The notes beneath the pieces were generated by a model that was given only the letters and a program-made list of their open reading frames with translations, was not told the DNA's origin and did no database searches. From NCBI GenBank assembly GCA_046760705.1, contig JBHIER010000175.1:1-7103 (forward strand): a stretch of DNA of 7,103 nt, written 5' to 3'. Position numbers and translations under genes: made by a program. The stretch comes from JBHIER01 sp046760705 [NCBI: bacterium] (lineage in GTDB: Bacteria > JBHIER01 > G020348925). Shown in pieces: positions 1-6,053 of the stretch (position 1 is the first letter of the stretch; each line of letters starts with the position of its first letter).

Positions 1-6
1 ACCCCT

Positions 7-34
7 GGATCATCCGGTCGAGCCGGATGATGAC
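7..34. repeat. Dispersed hairpin repeat, copy A
   Basis: A 28-nt element whose arms ATCATCCGG (9-17) and CCGGATGAT (23-31) pair perfectly over 9 bp around the loop TCGAG. It matches copy B at 46-73 in 25 of 28 positions. The innermost pair is G-C here and A-T in copy B, a compensatory change suggesting that the hairpin itself is conserved. The stretch around it contains no convincing gene. Confidence 0.75.
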
Positions 35-45
35 ATGGGGAAGGC

Positions 46-73
46 GGATCATCCGATCAAGTCGGATGATGAC
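46..73. repeat. Dispersed hairpin repeat, copy B
   Basis: Second copy of the 28-nt element. The arms ATCATCCGA (48-56) and TCGGATGAT (62-70) form a perfect 9-bp stem around the loop TCAAG. It begins 12 nt after copy A ends. The same TCAAG loop recurs in copy C (123-145) and in the copy inside the PorV-like gene (3109-3127), which ties the four together as one family. Confidence 0.75.
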
Positions 74-82
74 CACCCACGC

Positions 83-154
83 TGTCATTGCCCGACGTCC
101 CCCCTTGTCATTGCGCGACTCGATCCTTCGATCAAGTCGGAGGATGCAATCCAG
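83..154. repeat. Dispersed hairpin repeat, copy C, with duplicated flank
   Basis: The arms ATCCTTCGA (123-131) and TCGGAGGAT (137-145) pair over 9 bp with one T-G wobble around the loop TCAAG. The stem is framed on the left by GTCATTGC (107-114) and on the right by GCAATCC (146-152), so the longer unit is itself a nested inverted repeat. The left frame is duplicated: TGTCATTGCCCGAC at 83-96 and TGTCATTGCGCGAC at 106-119. The same GTCATTGC / GCAATC frame surrounds the copy at 3101-3137. Short palindromic families with this kind of frame are known from many bacterial genomes; assignment to a named family was not possible. Confidence 0.65.
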
Positions 155-223
155 AGGCAGAACCGCTGAGCGGAATGGAAATTCCCCTGCTTATCACAAC
201 ACCGAGCCGCAATCTGTCCAAGA

Positions 224-332
224 CCACCTATCCCCTTTGAATCGGGTCAAAAACTGAAATAAAAGTGGAAGAGGGGGAGTGGAAGGAACCTACCTGTTTC
301 AATCCCCTTTGAATCGGGTCAAAAACTGAAAT
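224..332 (-). CRISPR. Minimal CRISPR array: two repeats, one spacer
   Basis: An identical 31-nt block occurs at 230-260 and 302-332. The right copy extends to a 37-nt unit (296-332). On the minus strand it starts ATTTCAG, contains the potential stem TTTGA-CCCGAT-TCAAA and ends in ATTGAAAC, the 3' end typical of many CRISPR repeats, which becomes the crRNA 5' handle. The spacer (261-295) is 35 nt, a normal size, and strongly pyrimidine-biased in the crRNA sense. In the left copy the last bases diverge (AGGTGG instead of TGAAAC), as expected for the terminal, trailer-side repeat. The leader should therefore lie to the right, at 333-707. No further repeat is seen to the left and no cas gene is in the window, so the type cannot be assigned. 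A chance direct repeat is less likely given repeat size, spacer size and the 3' motif. Confidence 0.8.
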
Positions 333-707
333 GCCATATCTTTCAAAGACTTATTAAAGTGTCAAAGAACCGAGTATGCGACAAAAGGGGCCTTAAATAC
401 TATGTAACCAAAACCTTAAGGAAAACGGCCGCTCTTTTTCGAAAATGGACCTATCTCGGACTCCCAAACCTCGGATCTTGAACTTGAAACTATCCTAAGT
501 CATTGATTCTTAAGGTCACAGATCTTCGAAAATCGAAACCAAGACCTGAGAATCCGACCGATTTTCGAAAATCCTCCTCCTTCACCCCTAAATGTCGCTT
601 CGTAACTCCTTGCACTCCAAGTGATAGATCGTCACAACCATTTTAAACATATATCAACTCTCGCCCCAAAGCAACTTTTTTCTCGAGACTGATCAATACA
701 ATAATTC
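333..707 (-). promoter_or_regulatory. AT-rich non-coding region, probable CRISPR leader
   Basis: No open frame of note lies between the array and the stop codon of the PorV-like gene. The stretch is clearly AT-richer than the flanking gene and sits on the leader side of the minus-strand array. It contains three copies of TTCGAAAAT (438-446, 525-533, 564-572). The last lies in the perfect palindrome GATTTTCGAAAATC (560-573), and the middle one, GATCTTCGAAAATC (521-534), differs from it by one base. A minus-strand TTGACA box (360-365) lies 27 nt before the first repeat, but no good -10 follows at normal spacing. No clear terminator for the upstream gene is visible. How much of the 375 nt belongs to the leader is unknown. 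Confidence 0.5.
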
Positions 708-3188
708 TTACTTCCACATGAATAACACCCTTCGACCCCCTCTCTTCCGGTCTTTTTTCTGAAGGTCCGATCTCTTCTCTAAGAATTCGAACCGCCCCTC
801 AAATTCAGGATTGAGTTTCACCGCCTCCTCATATTCTTTTCTCGCCTGATCGAGGTCGCCCAACTCATAGTAGAGAAAGGCCAAGTTCAGATGGACATCG
901 GCATCCTTGGGATTGAGCCTAAGAGCCTTCTGGAAAGCCTGCTCGGCATCCGGGTAGAGACCCTTCTTGGAATAGGCCACGCCTAAGTTGTTGAAGGCTT
1001 GCCAGGAGCTGCTATCCGCCCGGCACGCTTTTCGGAGAAACTCGATGGCTTCATCCAACAGACCGGCCTGACCCAGATGGACCCCGATCTCATTAAACGT
1101 AGAACAAGGAACCGGATTCGTCTCAAGAGTACTGCCATAGTTTTTCAGGATATTATCGTATTTTAGGGCTTTAATCTCCTCAAGATCTTTTGCCAGGAGA
1201 TCCCTTCCCGTGGCATCGATCGAGACTACCAGCGCCCCGACGTCAATTTCATTAGAGGGATAGACCTGCCAGGCCTCATCCACCTCCACCACGTGAAGCT
1301 CCTCATGCCATCGCTCGATTGTATTGACCCCCTCCTGCCAGGCGTGGTAAAACGGATTCCCCAAGAGGGTGGGTTCCACCGGGATCCAAACCCTCCCGTT
1401 GTGGCGAAAAGAGGCGTTTTCCTCGAACCCAAGAGTAAGCCCGTCGTCCTCCTCCGCACCAATACTCAAGGCTAACAGCAGGTGGCCGGGCACGTCGAGG
1501 ATGGCCGTGGGGACGCCCACATTCTCCAGACAGGAGGTGGACAGAACGACAAAATCGTCGCAATCGCCGCGCTTCTCCGTCAGGGTTTCGGCCGGATACT
1601 GGACATGATCGACAACCTCATGAAGGCGGCTCGCCGTGGAATACGGGGTCTGTGGGTCTGGGGAATAGACGAGACCGTGCTCGCCCAAAAGATCGAAGAT
1701 GGCGATGGCGTACATCAGATTCTGGGGTAGGAAGGCGATCTCCTCATCAGCCGCTTTCAGGGCCCGACTCGTCACCGCCCGCACGCTCCGATCCTTGGGC
1801 GCGATGAAAGCGGCCAATTTCCGGACGTCGTCCCAGCGTATGGCGTTCCGCCCGAAGAGGTTTGCCTTCTGGGTGGTGGCCACCTTCTTTTCACCACCCG
1901 CGTCGTCCGAGATACACAGGATGGAGATCTTCCCCTGAACCGAGCCATCGGATGTTACGCTCGAAATATTGCGGTTGAAGATGACAAACAAGGGAATCTG
2001 TTTCGACTCTTCCGGTTCCAGAACTGCAGATTGGTCGCCATAAAGGAGCCCGTCTGTGTAGTGATTGAACTCAACTCCGGCTCTCACCCTCACCGTCCGG
2101 TGGCTGACATTGACCACGCTGACCGACCCGATGGGGTGGCCCACGAACCGTTTGTACTGGGCGGCGAAGATGTCATAAAGTTGGACCCGTTCGATCTGCA
2201 CCCACGGCTCCTCCTGCTCGAACCGTACCGCGAAGGAGAAGCGATGAGTGCTGGGCAACGTAGGCACATCCACATAGGCGTAGTCAAATTGGACCATTTT
2301 GAATCGAAACCCGGCCCCGAAGGACCAACTGAGGGGCTCGTTCGACCCGAGATCGTCCTGGAGGCCGGCCCGCAGGGCCAAACCTTCCGAGAAGCAGTAC
2401 TCTCCACCCCAGTGGAGCCGGTCGTCAAGGCCGCCAGCCAGAAGAAGCCGGTCGGTGAGCCGATAGGCCGCCCCCAGGGAGAGGGTCTGCTCCAGGACCG
2501 GGGCTGAGTTTCCGGTATCATATGTGACCCCGGTGTCTCCTACATCTTTCAAGACAACCCCGAGGCTCAATGCCTCGAAGGGTCGATACAGAAGGCCCAG
2601 ATCGAGGCCCCATCCGTGGGCATCGGCGAAGCTGACCCCTTCGTATTCTCCATCGGTTCGCAGAAGTTTCGCGTTCAGGCCGAAGGAGATATTGCGGGGC
2701 AGCCGCAAGGCGTAGGAGAGGAGAAACTGGCTCTCTCCGTACGACAGTTCGTAGTCATCAAAGCCGACCTGCGACCAGGCCAGCCCCCAGCTCCCCCACC
2801 CCTTGAAGGGGAGGGCCAGCCCGAGGAAGCTGTGTTTGATGCCGGTGGCGTACAGGTCAGCGTACATGCTGTTCAGCTCCAACCCTTGCAGCAGGCTCAG
2901 GCCGGCCGGATTCCAGAAGGCGGCGTTACCATCGTCGGCAATGGCCACAAAAGCCTCCCCCATGGCCGTAGGCCTGGCCCCCAGAGGCACATCTTGACCA
3001 CTGGCGTTGGTAATTAGAAGGAGCATCAAGAGGCCGACTAAGGACACATTTCTAAAAATACACCGAGGTAATTTCCAGATTTGACATACGAAAGCTGGAG
3101 ATTGCTTCCCCCGGATCAAGTCCGGGGTGGCAATGACAGTAAATGATGGGGTTCTTTCTTCATGAACGAATTTTGGGACTAATATCAC
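708..3188 (-). CDS. PorV-like outer-membrane barrel fused to transglutaminase-like and TPR domains
   Basis: 826 residues from a GTG start. Residues 46-64 hold a hydrophobic signal segment ending ASG. Residues 66-323 resemble PorV/UPF0164 barrels: GARPTAMGEAFVAIADD and AAFWNPAGL open it, and it closes with the aromatic strand HRFSFAVRF. About 329-425 looks like a beta-sandwich. About 450-650 is transglutaminase-like, with candidate triad Cys543 (GDCDDF), His569 (DVPGHL) and Glu605 (WIPVEPT, where Asp is more usual). Three TPR units follow (about 694-795), then a basic tail. The start is uncertain. GTG 3188 is preceded at 4 nt by GGTGATC, complementary to the usual 16S tail, but gives a long n-region containing a dispersed repeat. 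Alternatives GTG 3047 and ATG 3026 lack a clear ribosome site and a basic n-region. It lies 88 bp after the propeller gene with no clear terminator between, so cotranscription is likely. Predicted role: outer-membrane scaffold or secretion-associated protein; the enzymatic substrate is unknown. Confidence 0.85.
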   Translation of the reverse strand: MILVPKFVHEERTPSFTVIATPDLIRGKQSPAFVCQIWKLPRCIFRNVSLVGLLMLLLITNASGQDVPLGARPTAMGEAFVAIADDGNAAFWNPAGLSLLQGLELNSMYADLYATGIKHSFLGLALPFKGWGSWGLAWSQVGFDDYELSYGESQFLLSYALRLPRNISFGLNAKLLRTDGEYEGVSFADAHGWGLDLGLLYRPFEALSLGVVLKDVGDTGVTYDTGNSAPVLEQTLSLGAAYRLTDRLLLAGGLDDRLHWGGEYCFSEGLALRAGLQDDLGSNEPLSWSFGAGFRFKMVQFDYAYVDVPTLPSTHRFSFAVRFEQEEPWVQIERVQLYDIFAAQYKRFVGHPIGSVSVVNVSHRTVRVRAGVEFNHYTDGLLYGDQSAVLEPEESKQIPLFVIFNRNISSVTSDGSVQGKISILCISDDAGGEKKVATTQKANLFGRNAIRWDDVRKLAAFIAPKDRSVRAVTSRALKAADEEIAFLPQNLMYAIAIFDLLGEHGLVYSPDPQTPYSTASRLHEVVDHVQYPAETLTEKRGDCDDFVVLSTSCLENVGVPTAILDVPGHLLLALSIGAEEDDGLTLGFEENASFRHNGRVWIPVEPTLLGNPFYHAWQEGVNTIERWHEELHVVEVDEAWQVYPSNEIDVGALVVSIDATGRDLLAKDLEEIKALKYDNILKNYGSTLETNPVPCSTFNEIGVHLGQAGLLDEAIEFLRKACRADSSSWQAFNNLGVAYSKKGLYPDAEQAFQKALRLNPKDADVHLNLAFLYYELGDLDQARKEYEEAVKLNPEFEGRFEFLEKRSDLQKKDRKRGGRRVLFMWK
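3101..3137. repeat. Dispersed hairpin repeat, copy D, in frame within a gene
   Basis: The arms CCCCGGA (3109-3115) and TCCGGGG (3121-3127) pair perfectly over 7 bp around the loop TCAAG, the same loop as copies B and C. The outer frame GTCATTGC (minus strand, 3130-3137) and GCAAT (minus strand, 3101-3105) matches copy C. Read in the PorV-like gene it encodes roughly VIATPDLIRGKQ (residues 18-29), N-terminal to the signal segment and without stop codons. It is either an in-frame insertion or a sign that the true start lies downstream. Confidence 0.7.
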
Positions 3189-3276
3189 AATAGATCACCA
3201 TAGTTGTGAACTTGAGCACTAAACCAGGGATCCAAATCGTTGCACCTTTTGCCGCCGACAACTCTTTCAAACCTTA

Positions 3277-5661
3277 TTATTGGCTGAGAACCACCACAGT
3301 CTTGGTCCGCGTCTGGCTGCCGCGGCTGTCGGTTATGGTGGCGGCCACGATGTAGAGCCGGTTGGGGACGATGTGGCCGGCCTCGTCTCTGCCGTCCCAT
3401 TTGACGGAGTTCTGTCCGTCGGAGACCGAGACCCGCTCGTTCCCTTTCAAGAGCCGAACGAGCCGACCGGCAAGATCGTACACCTTGACCGTCACATCCG
3501 AATCCTCGGTCAGGTCAAAAGAGATCGTCACCTCATCGTTGTGTCCGTCTCCGTTGGGGGAGAAGAGGCGCGGCTGGCAGTCCAGGGCCATCGAAGAGAG
3601 AATAAAAGGACCGTCCGAACTGTCACTCGATGGTTCATTCTGGGGATCTGTGGCGGTCACCTGGATCAAAAAGTTCCTCCCCCTGAGGGTCCGGGGAATA
3701 CTCCAGAGATAGGCCCCATCGTTGACCGAGATCGGATCTCCGGCAGCATCGAGCTCGGGCAGGGATTCCCAACTACGTCCACCGTCGGGACTGAGCTCAA
3801 TACTGATGGTGAGGGTTGAAGGGTTGTCGTCAAGATCCGTCGCAGTCCACTGGATCGAATCCGTCCCTGACCAGACCTCTCCCCCGTTCGGACGGAGGAC
3901 CTCGACAGTCGGGGCGCTGTTTTCGGCATTGATCCAAAAGGAGAGAGTATCGGACCACTCGGACGGAAGTCCTTCACCATCGACAATAGCCTGCACCCTG
4001 GCGTAATATGTTTTGTTCTCCTCCAAATGTATTGACTTCGCAGATGTGTCTCCAGGTGCAGTCCCAAGTATAGTAACGTCGATGCACCAACAGAGCTCAT
4101 TATCGATTTGGACCTCATACCGGGTTTCCTCCGCCGTATCCAGAGGATCGTTGTCACCGCCGTAGCTCCAGACAAAGTCGGGGGCCGCTACTTTGACTTC
4201 ACCGTCAATGAGCCCCACGATCGTGAAATTTTTAGGCGGGTGAGGCGGTTCGGCGAAGAGGTCAACATAAAAATCCTGAATCTCCGACCACGGCGAACCC
4301 AACTCCGTCGGATCCACCGTCTGGATCCGATAGAACCAGTGGGTGTTGTCCGCTAAGGAGTCCTGGACTTGGCACCAGGTCACCCCGTCCTCGGTGATAT
4401 ATTGGAAATCCCCACCGGTTTCGAAGTCACCGTCGTCAAGCTGGACGACGTAGTGCATCAGCTCAGTCGGCTCATCGGCACTGTCCCAGCGGATGGTGGG
4501 TTGCTGTTCTCGCACTTGAGTCCCTTCCGCAGGTTCGAACCCGCTCGCCGGTGGGGAGGGCGGGATGTTGGCATATCGGCCGAGGATCTTGCCATCGTGG
4601 TCCCAGACCTGCCACAGATTGTCCCTCCTGTCCACGGCCAGAGCAGGGGAGCGGTCGTCTCCCTCGAAAGCTGCGGCAAGATCGTATGTAGACCACGACT
4701 CTCCGTCGTAATATCTGGCGTAAATATTCCCATGGTCCTCCTGCTTGGTCCAGACCACCCAGAGGTTTGAGGAACCGTCGCCGACAATACGGGGGCTCTG
4801 GTGCATGAAGTATCCCACGGTCACCTGAAAGACGGCGCTCAGTTGCCCATCGTAGTAGCGGGTGAAGATGTTAAAATTGGACATCCAGGCGAACCAGACC
4901 CGTCCCCGGCTGTCCACCGTAATCTGGGGAGTAAAATCGCCCGAGGGCCCGGAGGCCACATGAATAGGCGGGTCCAGCCAGGCAGAGCCGTCGAAGTAGG
5001 TGGCCAAGATGTCCTCGCCCCCGGTACGGTCGCTCTGCCACACCACCCAGACGTTGCCCGCAGAGTCGGCGGCCACCTTTGGGAACCCGTCGTTTGCCGG
5101 ATGCTGGGTGATGTTGAACGGCCCGGTCCATTCGACCCCGTCAAAATATTTGCCGTACACATCGGCGCTGTCAAGGCTCATGCTTCCAGGAGACTGCCAC
5201 ACTATCCATAATCTGTTCAGTCGATCGACGGCGGCGGTGGGGTTCAGCGAGCCGACGGTGTCGGCTAAAGATGGGTACGCCTCGGTCATAGTCGGACCGC
5301 CCAAGATTCTGGCGTACACCTTCCAGAGCCCGCTGTGCTTCGACTCCCAGACGAACCACAATCGGCCTGAACCACCTGCCACCAGCACAGGGGCCAGATC
5401 GCTGCTGTCCGATTCGGTCATCTTTAGGGAAGGTGACAACGACCCGTCCGTGTAAAAACGGGCATAGATGTCCCAATTTCCGTTTCGGTCGGTCTCCCAG
5501 GCCACCCAGATGGTATCACCTGTCACCGCGACGACCGGGTTTCGGCATTCGTCGGACCCGACACTCACCGATAGGGTGTCAGACCAGATGGCATCACTGG
5601 CGTCCGATCGGAAGGGAAACGAAAGGAGTAGACAAAAGAACAGACAGAAGAACCTCACCAT
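3277..5661 (-). CDS. Secreted seven-bladed propeller protein with Ig/FnIII modules and FlgD-Ig-like C-terminus
   Basis: The chosen start, ATG 5661, gives 794 residues beginning with a clear signal peptide (MVRFFCLFFCLLLSFPF). The open frame continues to 5775, but that extension contains the predicted promoter and would bury the signal peptide. Numbering here is from 5661. Residues about 40-363 hold seven repeats built on P-x-hydrophobic-D-x-x-N-x-W-V-V-W followed by Y-A-R-Y-Y-D-G, the count of a seven-bladed beta-propeller; similar repeats occur in sialidase-like and TolB-like folds, but no catalytic set is recognised. About 365-580 carries two FnIII-like modules with W-x-Y-R-I and Y-A-R-V-Q strands. 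About 585-690 is an Ig-like module (PNGGEVWSG). About 695-794 is a FlgD-Ig-like domain with FSPNGDGHND, VKVYDLAGRLVR and VKWDGRDEAG. FSPNGDG-type C-termini are associated with surface or exported proteins of FCB bacteria, some with type IX sorting. Likely extracellular or surface-bound; ligand unknown. Confidence 0.88.
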   Translation of the reverse strand: MVRFFCLFFCLLLSFPFRSDASDAIWSDTLSVSVGSDECRNPVVAVTGDTIWVAWETDRNGNWDIYARFYTDGSLSPSLKMTESDSSDLAPVLVAGGSGRLWFVWESKHSGLWKVYARILGGPTMTEAYPSLADTVGSLNPTAAVDRLNRLWIVWQSPGSMSLDSADVYGKYFDGVEWTGPFNITQHPANDGFPKVAADSAGNVWVVWQSDRTGGEDILATYFDGSAWLDPPIHVASGPSGDFTPQITVDSRGRVWFAWMSNFNIFTRYYDGQLSAVFQVTVGYFMHQSPRIVGDGSSNLWVVWTKQEDHGNIYARYYDGESWSTYDLAAAFEGDDRSPALAVDRRDNLWQVWDHDGKILGRYANIPPSPPASGFEPAEGTQVREQQPTIRWDSADEPTELMHYVVQLDDGDFETGGDFQYITEDGVTWCQVQDSLADNTHWFYRIQTVDPTELGSPWSEIQDFYVDLFAEPPHPPKNFTIVGLIDGEVKVAAPDFVWSYGGDNDPLDTAEETRYEVQIDNELCWCIDVTILGTAPGDTSAKSIHLEENKTYYARVQAIVDGEGLPSEWSDTLSFWINAENSAPTVEVLRPNGGEVWSGTDSIQWTATDLDDNPSTLTISIELSPDGGRSWESLPELDAAGDPISVNDGAYLWSIPRTLRGRNFLIQVTATDPQNEPSSDSSDGPFILSSMALDCQPRLFSPNGDGHNDEVTISFDLTEDSDVTVKVYDLAGRLVRLLKGNERVSVSDGQNSVKWDGRDEAGHIVPNRLYIVAATITDSRGSQTRTKTVVVLSQ

Positions 5662-5687
5662 TTTCAATCCCCGTTGACCCCTGAAAA
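5662..5687 (-). promoter_or_regulatory. Ribosome-binding region resembling a shortened CRISPR repeat
   Basis: On the minus strand, GGGG (5669-5672) lies 7 nt before ATG 5661, a plausible Shine-Dalgarno, and it supports this start. The surrounding bases TCAACGGGGATTGAAA (5662-5677) match the 3' half of the CRISPR repeat (297-312) in 15 of 16 positions. TTTCAG (5681-5686) matches the repeat's 5' end, as if about 10 central bases were missing. The ribosome-site role is reasonably supported; the relation to the CRISPR repeat may be chance. Confidence 0.5.
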
Positions 5688-5717
5688 GGCACCCACTTCC
5701 TTGTCCTATACAGTTTA

Positions 5718-5746
5718 AGTATAACGCAAATGGAGCGGAGGAGCAA
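5718..5746 (-). promoter_or_regulatory. Predicted sigma70-type promoter for the propeller/PorV-like operon
   Basis: Minus-strand TATACT (5718-5723, five of six consensus bases) lies 17 bp from TTGCTC (5741-5746, a weak -35). Initiation would fall near 5711, about 50 nt upstream of ATG 5661. Because it lies within the extended open frame to 5775, it argues for the shorter protein start. Confidence 0.5.
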
Positions 5747-5771
5747 CCACTTTTTAAGTCCGACCGCCACC

Positions 5772-5802
5772 CCAAAAACTTTTTTGGTTGCGGCTTTGCC
5801 GC
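5772..5802. repeat. Adjacent palindrome and GC hairpin in the divergent intergenic region
   Basis: CCAAAAA (5772-5778) and TTTTTGG (5781-5787) form a perfect inverted repeat with a 2-nt centre. Directly after it, GCGGC-TTT-GCCGC (5790-5802) forms a perfect 5-bp GC stem. The pair lies between two divergent promoters, so a terminator role for either flanking gene is not expected. It may be a regulatory site or a copy of a dispersed repeat; no second copy is in the window. Confidence 0.5.
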
Positions 5803-5830
5803 GCTAAGAAATAAATATTCTCGAAAGTAC

Positions 5831-5859
5831 TTGACATGAACATCACTTTTTCTTAATAT
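5831..5859 (+). promoter_or_regulatory. Predicted sigma70-type promoter for the M1 peptidase gene
   Basis: A perfect TTGACA (5831-5836) is followed after 17 bp by TAATAT (5854-5859, four of six consensus bases). TATGAT (5857-5862) is a closer -10 match but at a 20-bp spacing. Initiation near 5866 would leave an untranslated leader of about 188 nt. ACATCA (5840-5845) and TGATGT (5859-5864) form an inverted repeat spanning the spacer and -10, a possible but weak operator. Confidence 0.6.
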
Positions 5860-5865
5860 GATGTG

Positions 5866-6053
5866 AGTGAATTCGGTGAAGTTCCTCGACTGGGTGGGCT
5901 TTTTGAAAAGCGGAGCAATTCTTTATTATCTCTGGCCAACGGCAGCGATCAATGGATTCGTGTTGAAAGGGGGTGAGGCGGCAAGGATTTTTTTCTGTCC
6001 GATGATGCAACCACTGGTATCTCACTCATAGTGAATGAGAGGGGGGTGTGATC
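5866..6053 (+). promoter_or_regulatory. Long 5' leader of the M1 peptidase gene with Shine-Dalgarno
   Basis: About 188 nt lie between the predicted transcription start and ATG 6054. The G-run at 6041-6046 is 7 nt from the ATG and is a strong ribosome site. Just before it, CTCACTC (6021-6027) can pair with GAATGAG (6033-6039), one mismatch, loop ATAGT, so its 3' arm ends one base before the G-run. A second stem, GCTTT-TTGA-AAAGC, lies at 5898-5911. No known riboswitch class was recognised and no convincing small gene is seen. Confidence 0.4.

Noticed and set aside
27-257. Open frame of 76 codons on the plus strand
   Set aside because: It reads through the hairpin repeats and into the first CRISPR repeat, is Arg/Ser-rich and has no recognisable domain. 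Non-coding.
261-295. Spacer matching another place in the window (self-target)
   Set aside because: Purine-rich stretches such as 6041-6046 and 6119-6134 share only short runs with it; no full-length match exists here.
671-707. Possible terminator after the PorV-like gene (CTCGAG followed by AAAAAAG on the minus strand)
   Set aside because: The only palindrome is 6 nt without a loop and is followed by A rather than T residues, so it does not fit an intrinsic terminator.
2031-2507. Open frame of 158 codons antisense to the PorV-like gene
   Set aside because: It lies opposite a well-supported coding frame with clear domains, and the translation has no family resemblance. A shadow frame.
3189-3276. 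Separate promoter or terminator in the 88-bp gap between the two minus-strand genes
   Set aside because: No paired -35/-10 at normal spacing and no GC stem with a T-run was found. The short complementary GTTG/CAAC arms are too weak.
3280-3819. Open frame of 179 codons antisense to the FlgD-Ig-like end of the propeller gene
   Set aside because: Shadow of a GC-rich coding frame. The opposite strand carries the recognisable FSPNGDG domain.
5662-5775. 38-residue N-terminal extension of the propeller protein
   Set aside because: It covers the predicted promoter, places the signal peptide internally and has no ribosome site as good as the one before ATG 5661.
5866-6053. Known riboswitch or tRNA-like element in the M1 gene leader
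   Set aside because: I compared it mentally with common classes such as c-di-GMP and cobalamin elements and found no conserved core. Not called.
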